Source: Podospora pseudocomata
Lineage: Eukaryota > Ascomycota > Sordariomycetes > Sordariales > Podosporaceae
Reading direction: 5' to 3'
DNA: 64,000 bases
NCBI RefSeq assembly: GCF_035222375.1
Contig: NC_085891.1
Location: 2,790,001 to 2,854,000, forward strand
The notes below the pieces were generated by a model. It worked only from the letters and a program-made list of their open reading frames with translations, did no database searches and had not been told where the DNA came from. Every line of letters starts with the position of its first letter. The stretch's first letter is position 1. The position numbers and the translations under genes are program-made. Positions 23,113-33,628 of the stretch are shown here, in pieces.

Positions 23113-24093
23113 TTATTTCTTCTCAAAAGCCTTCTGCCTCTGCGCATACTCCTTGACAATCACACTACAGCTCGTCTCGGCACAAAGCCTCTTCCTCCTC
23201 CTCACATCCAACTTGTCCGCAAACTCCAACCCCGACGCCCTCTCCACCACCTCCAACGGGACCTCGAACTCTTGAAGAGGTTTGCTATTAGAAATAACCG
23301 CATTGGGCAGCACAAACGCCCCCACCGCCACCGGCCCATCTTTCGAGTCCTTCTCCTCGGCAAAGATGACCTTGTAAAAATGCGTCGGCACCGCCACGTT
23401 CGGCGCCGGGCTGCCCACCACCTCGTACTTGACGTACCACTTCCCGTCCTCCTCTTTTCTTGGCAGATACAACGGCCCCGTCACCACCCTCACACTGGGG
23501 TACTTGCTTGTTAGCCTCCGACAGAAATCCTCAAAATGCGCCCAGTAATCCCTGTTGAACCCCTCCCCGACCTGGGGGCACATGTTGCTGAGGTAAAACG
23601 TCTCGTCCATGGCGGACTGGGACCACTTGCAGTCCGCGGCGGGGACTTGGTGGCCGCGGTCGTAGCCGGAGCGGAAATAGTCTTTGAGTTTGGCGCGGAA
23701 TTTTTCGGGGATGGAGGGGTCTTCGAGGAATTGAGAGTTTTTGCGGTCGCCGGATTTGAGGGAGAGGGATTGGGGGGTTATGTGCTCTGCTACCCAGTGG
23801 GGGTTGCGGGTGCGGCGGTCGTAGGAGGAGATGAAGGAGGTGCGGGAGGCGAGGTCGGAGGTGGGGCCGGGGAAGCCGTAGTCGAAGAGACCCGAGGGGT
23901 TGACGGGGGAGGGGCCGGAGGGGGGTTTGGATGGGGGTTTGGCACCGGGAGCGGCGGCGGCGGGGGAGGGAGAAGAAGGGGCCCTGGGGCCTTCGGGGGA
24001 GGAGGAGGAGGACTTGTTGAAGAGGGCGGCTGTGGCTGCTGCTCCGACTGCTGCGCCGGCGCCGGCGACGATGGCGAAGGTTACTTTTGACAT
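23113..24093 (-). CDS. nuc1: mitochondrial DNA/RNA non-specific endonuclease (EndoG/NUC1)
   Basis: A single exon of 326 residues with ATG at 24093. The frame is open further upstream, but MSKVTFAIVAGAGAAVGAAA is the usual start of fungal Nuc1 and gives a hydrophobic N-terminal segment for the mitochondrial inner membrane. A Pro/Ser/Ala linker (about 30-65) precedes the nuclease domain. The catalytic DRGH motif lies in YDRGHQVPAADCKWSQSAMD, with the metal-binding Asn in FYLSNMCPQ. The family cuts DNA and RNA using one bound metal ion, in mitochondrial recombination and, after release, in cell death. Length equals that of yeast Nuc1 (329). Confidence 0.95.
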   Translation of the reverse strand: MSKVTFAIVAGAGAAVGAAATAALFNKSSSSSPEGPRAPSSPSPAAAAPGAKPPSKPPSGPSPVNPSGLFDYGFPGPTSDLASRTSFISSYDRRTRNPHWVAEHITPQSLSLKSGDRKNSQFLEDPSIPEKFRAKLKDYFRSGYDRGHQVPAADCKWSQSAMDETFYLSNMCPQVGEGFNRDYWAHFEDFCRRLTSKYPSVRVVTGPLYLPRKEEDGKWYVKYEVVGSPAPNVAVPTHFYKVIFAEEKDSKDGPVAVGAFVLPNAVISNSKPLQEFEVPLEVVERASGLEFADKLDVRRRKRLCAETSCSVIVKEYAQRQKAFEKK

Positions 24094-25242
24094 GGTGGTG
24101 TTGCGGTTGAAGAGGTGGCCACACCGCTGAAGAGTGTCTATCAAGGTTGTCTCAGCCTTTGGATGGTGGTGGTGGTGGGTGGGCAAGGCTGTCTTGGAAA
24201 AAATTCCCGTGATTTGTTGATCGGCAGTAAAAAGACCCCTGCAAGGCACCGTGGGGTCAGACAGATTCAAGCATTCGACCCCACCGAGCCTCATCGATTA
24301 AAGAAGTGGAAGATCATGAATTATCTGTATGGGAACACAAGTGGGATAGAAGCATGGTTCGCATGGGAGTTAATTAGCTCTAGTTACACGATAGTGCCCA
24401 CGAGGCGATGCTTTTCTGTAGCACAGGCGACACAATGGCCACGTCGAGACACCTTCTTCAGCAAACCATCAAGGTGCCCGCTGAGGAGTGAGGTCAGCCC
24501 TGTTGGTGATTGGCAATGGAGGCTGGGCGGTCAAAGAGACCCTTGTTCCACAGCTATGGCGGGGGATGGGCGCAACTCTCCACGGCGGAGTTTGATGATG
24601 ATGACGATGATGCCATGGGGTGGGATCTGGATGCAGTGGGGGAGGGAGTTCTGCTTATCTTTCAAATCATTTTTTTTTGTCTCTGCCGCACATATGACAC
24701 CCGGCACATTGGCCAACAAGCAAGGCCGCCTTATCGCTTCAAAGAGGGTGTTCAGACGGCCAAGTCATAGATAGAGTATTACCTGCTCGAGTTGGCATTT
24801 CTCCGGGGAGCGATCGGAGGCTTAGTCTCGAAGGACAGAGAAGAGGAAGGTCGCTTTTTGACAAGTACCGAAAGAAGGCAAAAGGCCATCGAGGTTCTCA
24901 AAGCCTACCCACCTTTTGCCGCATGACACCCACGACAACCTAACTGGGGTTCCTTTTGTTCGCCTCCCGCCCCCCTCGTTTCCTGATTACCTTCCATTCA
25001 TTCCTTTGATTCTGATCCCAACATTGTCGAATGTCAATCTTTCTTCGACTGCACCAAATCCGTAATCCAGACACCGGAGCTAGACCTACCGACAGAGAAC
25101 AACCACCTTGAAAGCCGCGAGTCAGGGTTCCTCGTCCCCCACAAACCGTTTGCAAAGACCAAAAAAACAAAAACAAAAACAGACACCAACGGACCTAGAT
25201 AGTATTCGAGCGAGCGAGCGAGCGGACTGCACCCAGTTCATC
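24094..25242. promoter_or_regulatory. divergent promoter region of nuc1 and zrt3-like gene
   Basis: The nuclease gene (minus) and the transporter gene (plus) point away from each other across 1.15 kb. The plus-strand frame at 24115-24774 has no domain features. Pyrimidine-rich DNA and short GAGC repeats lie close to the transporter start. Confidence 0.5.
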
Positions 25243-26922
25243 ATGGTCCAAGGCGACCTTAACAATGACACGAGGGGATGGATAATGTGTGCGGTGAGCG
25301 GTATAGGTGCGTGACGCAATCATTCCCGAGGGCCGTTTGGTCGTGTAGGACGCCATGCGACGAGCAGTTCTCACCGTTTTGAAGGCGGATTCCTGTCAAT
25401 TGTTTGTCCACTTCGCTAACCTCGAATTCTCTGTCTAGCATGCATCGCGGGCGCTTCAATAATATGCATCGACGTGTTTGTTCGCCTAATACCCGGCCAG
25501 CGCGACTTCCGCATCCAAGAAAGCAATGTCTTCCTCGCATGCTCCCTCAGCTTGAGCTTTGGTGTCATGGTGTTCTCGGCATTGAACAGTATGCTTCCCT
25601 CGGCCATGCGCTATCTTCTTAAGGATGAGTGGGACAGGCAAAAGGCGGGATTACTCATGATGGGGTGCTTTGTTGGGGGCTTCTTTGGCATCCAGCTCAT
25701 ATCACACGTCCTGCACCAGTACCTCCCGTCGCACATAGTGGAATGTGACCACACACACGAGGAAATCCCCGACGAAGAGTCCCAACATCACCGGCACCAC
25801 CACCACTCGAGGGCACATTTGCCCCGGCGGCAATCCCGGCGGCCATCGGGTCCCCCGAGCATGGTGGAAGTCAACGAGGCCACCCCGCTACTACCCACCG
25901 AACGAAACGCACACATACACACTCCAGTGGTAAACGGCAACGCCGAGCCCGGGGGGGAGGTCATCACCCACTTCCCCAGCATCGACACCCGCCGACCCTC
26001 CGAGTCTAGAAGACCCTCCTTCTTCTCTAAGCGAGTAATGTCCTTCTTCAAGGACACGAAACCAAACTGCGACGAAGACGGGCCCTGCTTCGGATACACG
26101 GACCCTTGTGGACAAGAATGCTTTAAGCACGTTAACGGCCGCACGGCACTGTCCCGGAACGCCACGATCAAGTCCATCCCCACGACCATCGCCGAAGACC
26201 ACGTTGAGTCGGTGACCAGCTCCCACCACCACAGCCATAACATCAGCCGCTCCCATTCCTGTGCCTCTCTCCACGATCACCACCACCACCACCACCATGG
26301 CCATGCCCACGAGGAGTCTCTCTCCCACTCCCACTCCCACACCACCGACCCCACCGACGCATCCAGCATCTCCTCCTGCTGCTCCCACCCTTCCGAACCA
26401 GAAGACAACGACCACCAACAACACCACCACCACGTCCCCACCAACGCCTTCCTCGCCATTGGCCTCCAAACCGTCATTGCCATTGCAGTCCACAAGCTCC
26501 CAGAGGGTTTCATAACCTACGCAACCAACCACGTGAACTCGGCCCTCGGATTCAACGTCTTTATGGCTCTTTTTGTTCACAACATTGCCGAGGGGTTTGC
26601 CATGTCACTCCCCCTCTACATGGCTCTCGGGTCCCGCTTCAAGGCCATTGCTTGGTCTTCGCTGTTGGGGGGGTTGTCGCAGCCCCTGGGGGCAAGCATA
26701 GCGGTGGTGTGGTTCAAGATTGCGAACAGGCAACAGCTCGAGATCAATGCGACGGCGTACGCGGTTATCTTTGCGGTGACGGCGGGGATTATGACGAGTG
26801 TGGGTTTGCAGCTGTTTGCGGAGAGCTTAGGGTTGGGGCATGACAGGCGGTTGAGTATTTTTTGGGGGGTGGTGGGGATGGTGGTTTTGGGGGGGTGTAA
26901 TTCTTTGGTGGAGGGGCATTGA
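25243..26922 (+). CDS. ZIP-family zinc transporter, Zrt3-like (vacuolar)
   Basis: Two exons, 25243-25300 and 25439-26922, give 513 residues. The intron starts GTATAG, has a CGCTAACC branch site and ends TCTAG. The N-terminal membrane segments (ACIAGASIICIDVFVRLIPG and the following SLSLSFGVMVFSAL) are followed by a long cytosolic loop. That loop contains three His-rich clusters (about residues 105-115, 262-290 and 325-330). The C-terminal core has the ZIP metal-binding helices, with HKLPEG and HNIAEG motifs about 30 residues apart, then three more membrane segments. Domain order and length fit yeast Zrt3 (503), which releases zinc from the vacuole. Location is inferred from that match. Confidence 0.9.
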
Positions 26923-27319
26923 TTTTGGATGTTATTGGTTTGTTTTGAGGATTAGGTAGATGGCTTGGTGGCGTGTGGGTTGAAAGCGATTGCATGTTTT
27001 GGAGGTCGGAGTTAGGTGTTTTTGGGATGGGTTACGGGTTGTGAATTAGACGTGAGTTTAAAGACGGTTTGGATATGATATATGTATGATGGCGTTTTAG
27101 CTAGAAGGAGAACATGATGTGTTACACTCACATGTTTTGGTTTCACTAGCTCGGTGCTGAGGAGTGTCAGCGTTAAATGTGAAAGTCTATATCAGGGGAC
27201 AATGGACGAGATGTGACATCGACGATGATGACCTTCTGTTTGTGGCTTCGTCATCCTGCAAGGCAGGCGGACATCAAGGCCAATCCTGAGCCATATAAAC
27301 ATCAAACAGCAAAGCACAT
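26923..27319. other. 3' flank of transporter, nothing recognised
   Basis: About 400 bp, T/G-rich, with no coding frame of note and no other RNA gene than the tRNA that follows. Confidence 0.5.
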
Positions 27320-27391
27320 GCCTGCTTGGCCAAGTGGTAAGGCGTCGCACTTGTAATGCGAAGAGCACAGGTTCGATTCCTGTAGTAGGCA
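27320..27391 (+). tRNA. tRNA-Thr (anticodon UGU)
   Basis: A 72 nt sequence folds as a full cloverleaf. The acceptor stem pairs GCCTGCT with AGTAGGC, the D arm pairs GCC with GGC, the anticodon stem pairs TCGCA with TGCGA around CTTGTAA, and the T arm pairs ACAGG with CCTGT around TTCGATT. The anticodon is TGT, so it reads ACA and related threonine codons. There is no intron. The B box (GGTTCGATTCC) is perfect. Confidence 0.96.
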
Positions 27392-28196
27392 TTCCACAGA
27401 ATGAACATTCTTTTGACCATCTTTTGGCCACATACATACATACATACATACATACCACCACATACATCACTTTCTGTTTTCCATCTTCATCATCGAAGTT
27501 TTGCTTTTTTGCAGCTGGGCTACCATAGGTGTGGATGATGATCGTGGGTGGAAGGTGTAGAGCTGACAGCTGATAACCACCAATTACATTGCGCTCGAAG
27601 GATGTAGCAATCACGCCAAAAACCATGCAAAGAGCTACAAGAGATCTGGCTCTATTCTGTTTACAAAAGCTACACACAGTACCCTTTCTCACCATGTACG
27701 ATCCCCACATCTCCCATCCCATCCTCACACAGCCCATCACCAAAAAAAAAAATGTAAAACAGAGAGAAAAGAGATTCTTTGCTCTTCCACTAGAAACTAC
27801 GACTCCCCCTCTCCCTATCTTGTACAACCCCTTCGCTCCATCATTCACCATCTCACCGGCCCCCCCGGCCCCCCCACCCCAACTCTCAATCAAAAAAAAT
27901 CACAAGCAAAGTAAGTTTAGTCCCCCCTTGCAAAAACAGCCATCCATACCTTCGCTGAAAAATTCTTTCCTTTCCTTACCCCCCTCCCTTCCTCAAGTTC
28001 CCACCAAGACAAAAAAGAAAAATAAGAAAAACCAGACTACAACGCCACGACGCCCAAAAAAATCATTTCAACACCAACCCCCACCAACCCCCACCAACCA
28101 CCGCCATAAAAACCCCCATTAGGTAAAAGGAAAAAAAACCCCCATACGTTAATACAGTAAATCCAATTAATCATACCCATTCCCTCTTTGATCTCT
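27392..28196. other. intergenic, C/A-rich low complexity
   Basis: A (CATA)n microsatellite at about 27431-27454 is followed by long CCCAA/CCACC-rich stretches and several A-runs. The plus-strand frame at 27589-28122 is a product of this skew. No gene was recognised. The right end probably holds the 3' untranslated region of the RSC ATPase gene. Confidence 0.55.
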
Positions 28197-31100
28197 CTAA
28201 TCCTCCTCCGTCTGCGCCCTGCTACTTCCCACCCCGCCATTCAATTGCCCGTTTGACCCGCTGTTGGACACCAACTTGATTCGCGTCGGTCCGGCTGGAG
28301 GGGCAGCCGAGGAAGGCTGAGGCGTGTCACCCGTCAGCGACGGCGCAACAGACGTGTCCTTGGTAGACCCAGCAGCCGACGAGCTCGCCGGCTCGTCCAA
28401 CGCGCGCAGGTCAGGGTCTTGGAGCTCCTTTTCGAATTCCGAGATGAAGAATTGCTGTTTTTTCTCAAATTAGTAACCGTGTCGAGACACAAAAAAAGAA
28501 AAGGGGAAGCAAACCTCTATAATCCTAGCGTCCATGCAAATCCCACTCGTCTCCTCGTTGAAAGTCCTGCAGTTCTTGATCAAAAGATCCAGGTCCCTCC
28601 TCATGGCCCCCAGGCTGCCGTACTCCTCCTTCTTCATCTTCTTCTCAATGTCCTTCATGCAGATCGGGTTCTGGATGATCAGATAGTAATCCGCCCAGTC
28701 CCTCTTCGGAGGCAGCTTGACAAACGGCCCGATGATCAGCCTCTTAGCCGGACCATCGTCGTCGTCCTTTTCGTCCTCTGGCACCGGCTCATCGTCGTCC
28801 ACGGCGAGGTCCATAAGCCCGTCGTAGACCCGCTTGAGGCTCTTCTGCAGCTTCTCCCTCACGGCGGAAGACATGCCGCCGCCCGATAAGCCGTTGGCAC
28901 CAAGCGACTTGGTACGTCCCTGTGGTCCACGTCTCTTCTTGGCTGGCGGCTCCTCGTCGCCCTCTTCCGCCTTGCGCTTCTCCTGGTTTTTGCTGCCCGG
29001 CTTGCGGCCCCGCTTCTTGACTGGCGTCTCAACTTCCTCGGTGCTAGCGCGACTGGCTGATGGGGAGTTCTCGATTGACCCGCCAAGCAGGCTCTTCCTC
29101 TTGTTCTCCCGCCTCTCTTTGCGAGCGGCCTTGCGGGCAGCAGCCGCCTCGGGTGAATCATCGTCGTCGTCAACAGCCATGAGCCATTGCTCCTCCGTGA
29201 GCCCATCATCGTACTTAACTTTGGTGCGCTCACGGGCACCACGACCCAAAACAACAGCCTCCTCTTCCTCAACCGGGTTACCCTCAGTAAGGTAGATTTC
29301 CGGAAGCTCGTTCTCGGCCATGAGACGCGGTACGCCCTTGCAACCTGGTTTCGTACCATAGATGGGATCCCGAGACCTCTCCTCATCCATCTTGTGGAAG
29401 ATGCTCAGCTCGTCGTCATTTCTGGCCAAGATCATGTTGAGCTCCTCATCGTCCATCTCTTCTTGCTCACCGCCCTCAGCCATATCCGCCGTCTCTAGCA
29501 AAGTCCGCAGCATGGCATCGCGATCCGTCTCGGAAGACTTGTTGTCGAAACGACCGGCCTGAATGACCTTGCCGTCCATGTCAAGCTTGAATCTGGCACG
29601 CTCCAAAATCTTCTCTTCGACCGAGGCGCTGCTGATCAAGCGAAGAATCCTGACCTCGTTCTTCTGACCGATACGATGGGCACGATCCTGAGCTTGCAAA
29701 TCCTGGTGAGGATTCCAATCAGAGTCGTAAATGATGACAGTATCGGCGGTCTGCAGGTTCAGACCCAAACCACCAGCACGGGTGGAGAGCAAGAACATGA
29801 AATAGGGCGAGTCGGGTCGGTTGAAGTCGCGGAGCAGATCAGAACGGTCTTCTGATTTGGTTGTACCATCGAGGCGCAGGTACTGAATCCCTCGGAAACG
29901 CAGGAAATCCTCCATGATATCCATGATGGCGGTCATTTGGAAGAACATCAGAACACGATGCCCAGTGGCCTTGTACTTAGGCAGAATCCTGTCGAGAAGC
30001 TCAAATTTGCCGGCCGTTCTCCACAGCAAATCGTTGCTGACACTCATGGGGTTCATCTGGTTCTCAACTTCATCGAACACAAAGGGATGATTGCACAGCT
30101 TGCGCAGCTGCATAATCATGTTGCTGAGACCGCGAGCACCAGTCTTGCCACCCTTGCCGTCGCTGACGAGAATCTTCTGATGGGTAACCATCTGCTTGTA
30201 GAGACGAGCCTGCAGGGCGGAGAACTTGCACTTGATGACCTTCTCCGTCTTGTCTGGGAGATCCTTTTCGACATCCTTCTTGAGACGACGCAGCAAGAAG
30301 GGACGCAGAACCTTGTGCAGACGACGAATGACGAGAATCTGTTCTTCTTCCGTGAGTTCCATCTTGTCCTGACCACCAGTGTTCGCAAAGGGTGTGTTGA
30401 ACCAGTCGTCAAAGGTCTTGGCTGACTTGAAGATGTTGGGAAGGACGAAGTTGAGCATGGCCCACAACTCGGCCAGGTTGTTCTGCAGAGGGGTGCCGGT
30501 CAAAATGAGACGGAAACGAGTGCTGTAGTACTGCTGGATGGTGGCGCTGAGCTTGGAATTCGAGTTCTTCATGCGGTGACCTTCATCGATAATCATGTGG
30601 AACCACTTGATCTTGCTGAGCAACGGTCTGTCCTTGATGATGTACTCGTAAGTTGTGAGCAACACCTGAAACTCGCCGCGGCGAATCTTCTCCTGCTGCA
30701 GCTTTCTGGTATTTGGGGGACCCTTGTAAACAATCTTGGAGACAGAGGGCGCCCACTTGTCGAACTCCAAGTTCCAGTTGGTAAGTGTACTCAGAGGGAC
30801 AATGACCAGGTACGGGCCATTCTGGTGCTTCTTCTCGATCAGGTAAGTAACCAAACTGATGGTCTGGATGGTCTTTCCGAGACCCATTTCGTCTGCAAGA
30901 ATGCCGTTGAGGTTGTTGTTGTAGAGCGACAACATCCACTGCAAGCCCTTGATCTGGTACTCCTTCAACTTGCCACCAACAAGAATGTCAGCCTGGGCTG
31001 TGACCTCCTCCTTGACGCGATGGGCAACGGCATAGTAATCAATCTTGCGCGAGCTTTCTTCATCCTCCTCCTCTGGCTCGCTCTCCTCGGGGATTTCTTC

Positions 31101-32729
31101 ATTGCCGTAGTTCTGGGCAGCCTGTCGTTGCTGCGCACGGACGGACGAGGCGAGCTGATGCAAGAAGCCATCGGTCTGGCGAAGCAAGTGAGTGATGCGG
31201 GTATCCTTGGCCTGATCAAGCAGCTTGAGATACGCCTCTTCATCGTTGGCCTTCAAAGCCTGCAGACGTTGCTTGGCGGTCCTCTCCATGCGCTTCTGCT
31301 CTTCCTTCTCAATGTTGAAATGATGAGCGAACATGAGGCGGTTGAGTTTGGTCGAGTGGTTACGCTGGGTCTGGGCATTGCCGAGGATTTCATTGCGGTG
31401 GGTGAAGACGGCCTGGAAGTACTCGGATTGCTTCTTCTTCTCCTTGTTGATGCGAGCATCGCGCTGCTGCTTCTCGAGCTTCTCGGTGATGCGGGCCTCG
31501 CGAACATTTTGCTTCTTCATCCTGCGGTACGACGCTCTGTTGGTCGTCATGGCGAGATTGTCGTAGTGCAGCATTTGCTTGCCAATCTTCTCCCTCAGGG
31601 CGCGCTGCTTGCTGTACAGCGCTAATGACTTCATCTCAATGATGGCTTTCCGCTTGAGGGTGTCGTCCGCCTCCAGGCTGTCCTTCGCTGCGTCCCAGTG
31701 AGCTAAATTGCCGGGCAGGCTTTTGAGCTCGGCATATCTGGCACTCATCCGGTTGAACACAATCTTCTCACGGTCTGTCCTCAGCTGCTCGAAATCGATG
31801 CCTGCCGGGAAAACGCCTGGTATTATGAGACGATTCTTCCGACGAGAGTGATCCATGTAAGAGATGGTGTTGCGCACGAGGCTCCCATCATAAGGACTCT
31901 TGAATGTCTTGTACACCTTAGGATTAGGCACTGAGGGAGTGCTCTCTTGGGCTGGGGCTGCGCCGTTGGGACCAGACTTGGGGGTGTCCTGTGAAGATAC
32001 ACCGGCGGCGGCGTTGGCGGCGGATATTTGCATCTCCTGTTCAGTGGTCGAAGGCTGGCGTCTTTGCCGGCGCTCGAACACTGTCTTTTGAAGGTTTGCG
32101 GGAATGCCAGCGTTCTTGGATAGCATCTTGAAGGCCAAAATTTGGTCCCGGAGCAGGGCTAGTTGGTCCTGTGAAAGAGACATCTTGTTCTGTTTTGGCG
32201 GTTGGGGAGGCCCAACAGGGTTGGCCGCCATAGGATTGGCACCCGCCGGTAGAGCAGAGGCTTCCAGGGCAGTTGATGATGGAGGCGCGGTGGCTTGAGG
32301 GGCGCCGGGTTGAGGCATACGGTTGGGCTGTCCCGGCATCACACCGGTGGCGCCGTTGGCCATTTGCTGCTGTTGCATCTGCATTTGTTGCATCTGCATT
32401 TGCTGTTGTCTCTGTTGCTGGTGCATTGCCTGCCGTTGATGTTGCATTTGTGCTTGTTGCTTCATGATTTCCCACTGTCGTTGCGCCTGGGCAACCATTT
32501 GCGATGTCTTGATAAACTCGGGGTCATTGGGAGGAACACCCTGTTGCTTCATCTGTTGATATTTCTACACGGGGTCAGCACAGGGTCGAATAGATACATT
32601 GTACTCTATAGCAGGAGAGCAAAGGGGGATGCGCACATGGTAAAGCTCCTGCATTTGCTGGGCGCTCATCCCCGAAGGGCCGGCAGACCCAGGGTGCTGG
32701 ACCGCGGGCGACATCTGAACACTAGCCAT
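28197..32729 (-). CDS. snf21: SWI/SNF-family chromatin-remodelling ATPase, RSC type (Sth1/Snf21)
   Basis: Three exons, 32729-32637, 32564-28515 and 28454-28197, give 1466 residues, all joined in phase 0. Domains in order: QLQ (about 165-190), Gln/Met-rich linker, HSA helix (about 345-420), SNF2 ATPase lobe 1 with Walker A DEMGLGKT (about 593) and DEGH box (about 693), helicase lobe 2 with DRAHRIGQ (about 991), SnAC region, a basic stretch and a C-terminal bromodomain (about 1270-1385). The last intron falls inside the bromodomain end. The enzyme slides and ejects nucleosomes using ATP. Length is closest to S. pombe Snf21 and yeast Sth1 rather than Snf2. Choosing between them needs a tree. Confidence 0.96.
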
Positions 32730-33628
32730 GATATGTCGGCAGTGAGGTCGGGAGGGGCAACCAAAAGTCAATTCAATTATGTTGCTCCTTTACTGTGCGA
32801 GCATATCTGGGTCGCGGTCGCGGAAGTGGAGCCCCGTGGTGGGATGTCAATGGTGGTGGTGGTGGTGGTCGCGAACAGAGCAGGCAAACGAGTGGCAGCG
32901 GGCTCCGTCTCTGTATTGGACACGAAGTAAAGCCGGGTCCAGTGCCGGGCGCGTCAGAGAGGGCGACCGGGTTGACGACGGGAACCGATGACAAACTGAT
33001 CCGGGGGTGGGGAGTGGGTGTGTTATATGTGGACAGCGACTGTGTCGATGTGGAAGCGCGGTGGTTGTCGCGTCGGTGGTGGTGCAACGAGGGTTTGGTG
33101 GGTGGGTGGATGGATGTGTTAAAAGCGACAAGAAGTGGCCGCGGCTGGTCGGGGCGTGGTGAAAAAAGAGAAAGACGCGAAAAGTTGCGGGGGACGGTGT
33201 GGATGTCGTGTGGTCGTTGGTGGGAACAGCGCGTCCCGTGTTTTGTCGGCGATTTCACGATGGCCTCGATGGATCGCAAAGGTAGATTGGTGATTTTTTT
33301 GATGCGCGCCGTCACCCCTTGAGTGATGGAGAGGTTGAAGCAAAGAGCCGAGAAAGATTGAATGGCGCGCGGGCGATGGTGGCCCCGTGCCCAAGGCTCC
33401 CTGCGCAATTTTTAGTACGCCCTGGCTTACCTAATAGCTGCCGTGCCGCCCCTGTTTTCAGTCAGAGCACTGCCACCCCATGCCACTTGCCGTTTCCGGC
33501 AACACACAACCCTGTCATGATTCCTCAGGGTTATGAGTGAGAGCAACAATCAATTAATTCACTTGGTATCTGACTATTCAATGTACAGTCTCAAACAATG
33601 CTCATAAATCATCATGCTCCCCATCTCT
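32730..33628. promoter_or_regulatory. upstream region of the RSC ATPase gene
   Basis: About 900 bp between the ATPase start and the stop of the next minus-strand gene. It contains GGT/GTG-rich stretches and short frames only. It should hold the ATPase promoter and leader, plus the 3' end of the WD40 gene near 33600. Confidence 0.5.

Noticed and set aside
24115-24774. 219-codon plus-strand frame in the nuc1/zrt3 promoter region
   Set aside because: It begins within the nuclease leader on the opposite strand and has no domain-like stretch.
27431-27454. Short repeated units suggesting a CRISPR-like array
   Set aside because: A simple (CATA)n microsatellite without spacers. CRISPR arrays do not occur in fungal nuclear genomes.
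27589-28122. Plus-strand frame of 177 codons rich in Pro, Lys and Thr
   Set aside because: It is a product of C- and A-rich low-complexity DNA in the 3' flank of the RSC ATPase gene.
30576-31625. 349-codon plus-strand frame rich in Leu and Val
   Set aside because: It is the antisense shadow of the RSC ATPase gene, whose domains are unmistakable on the minus strand.
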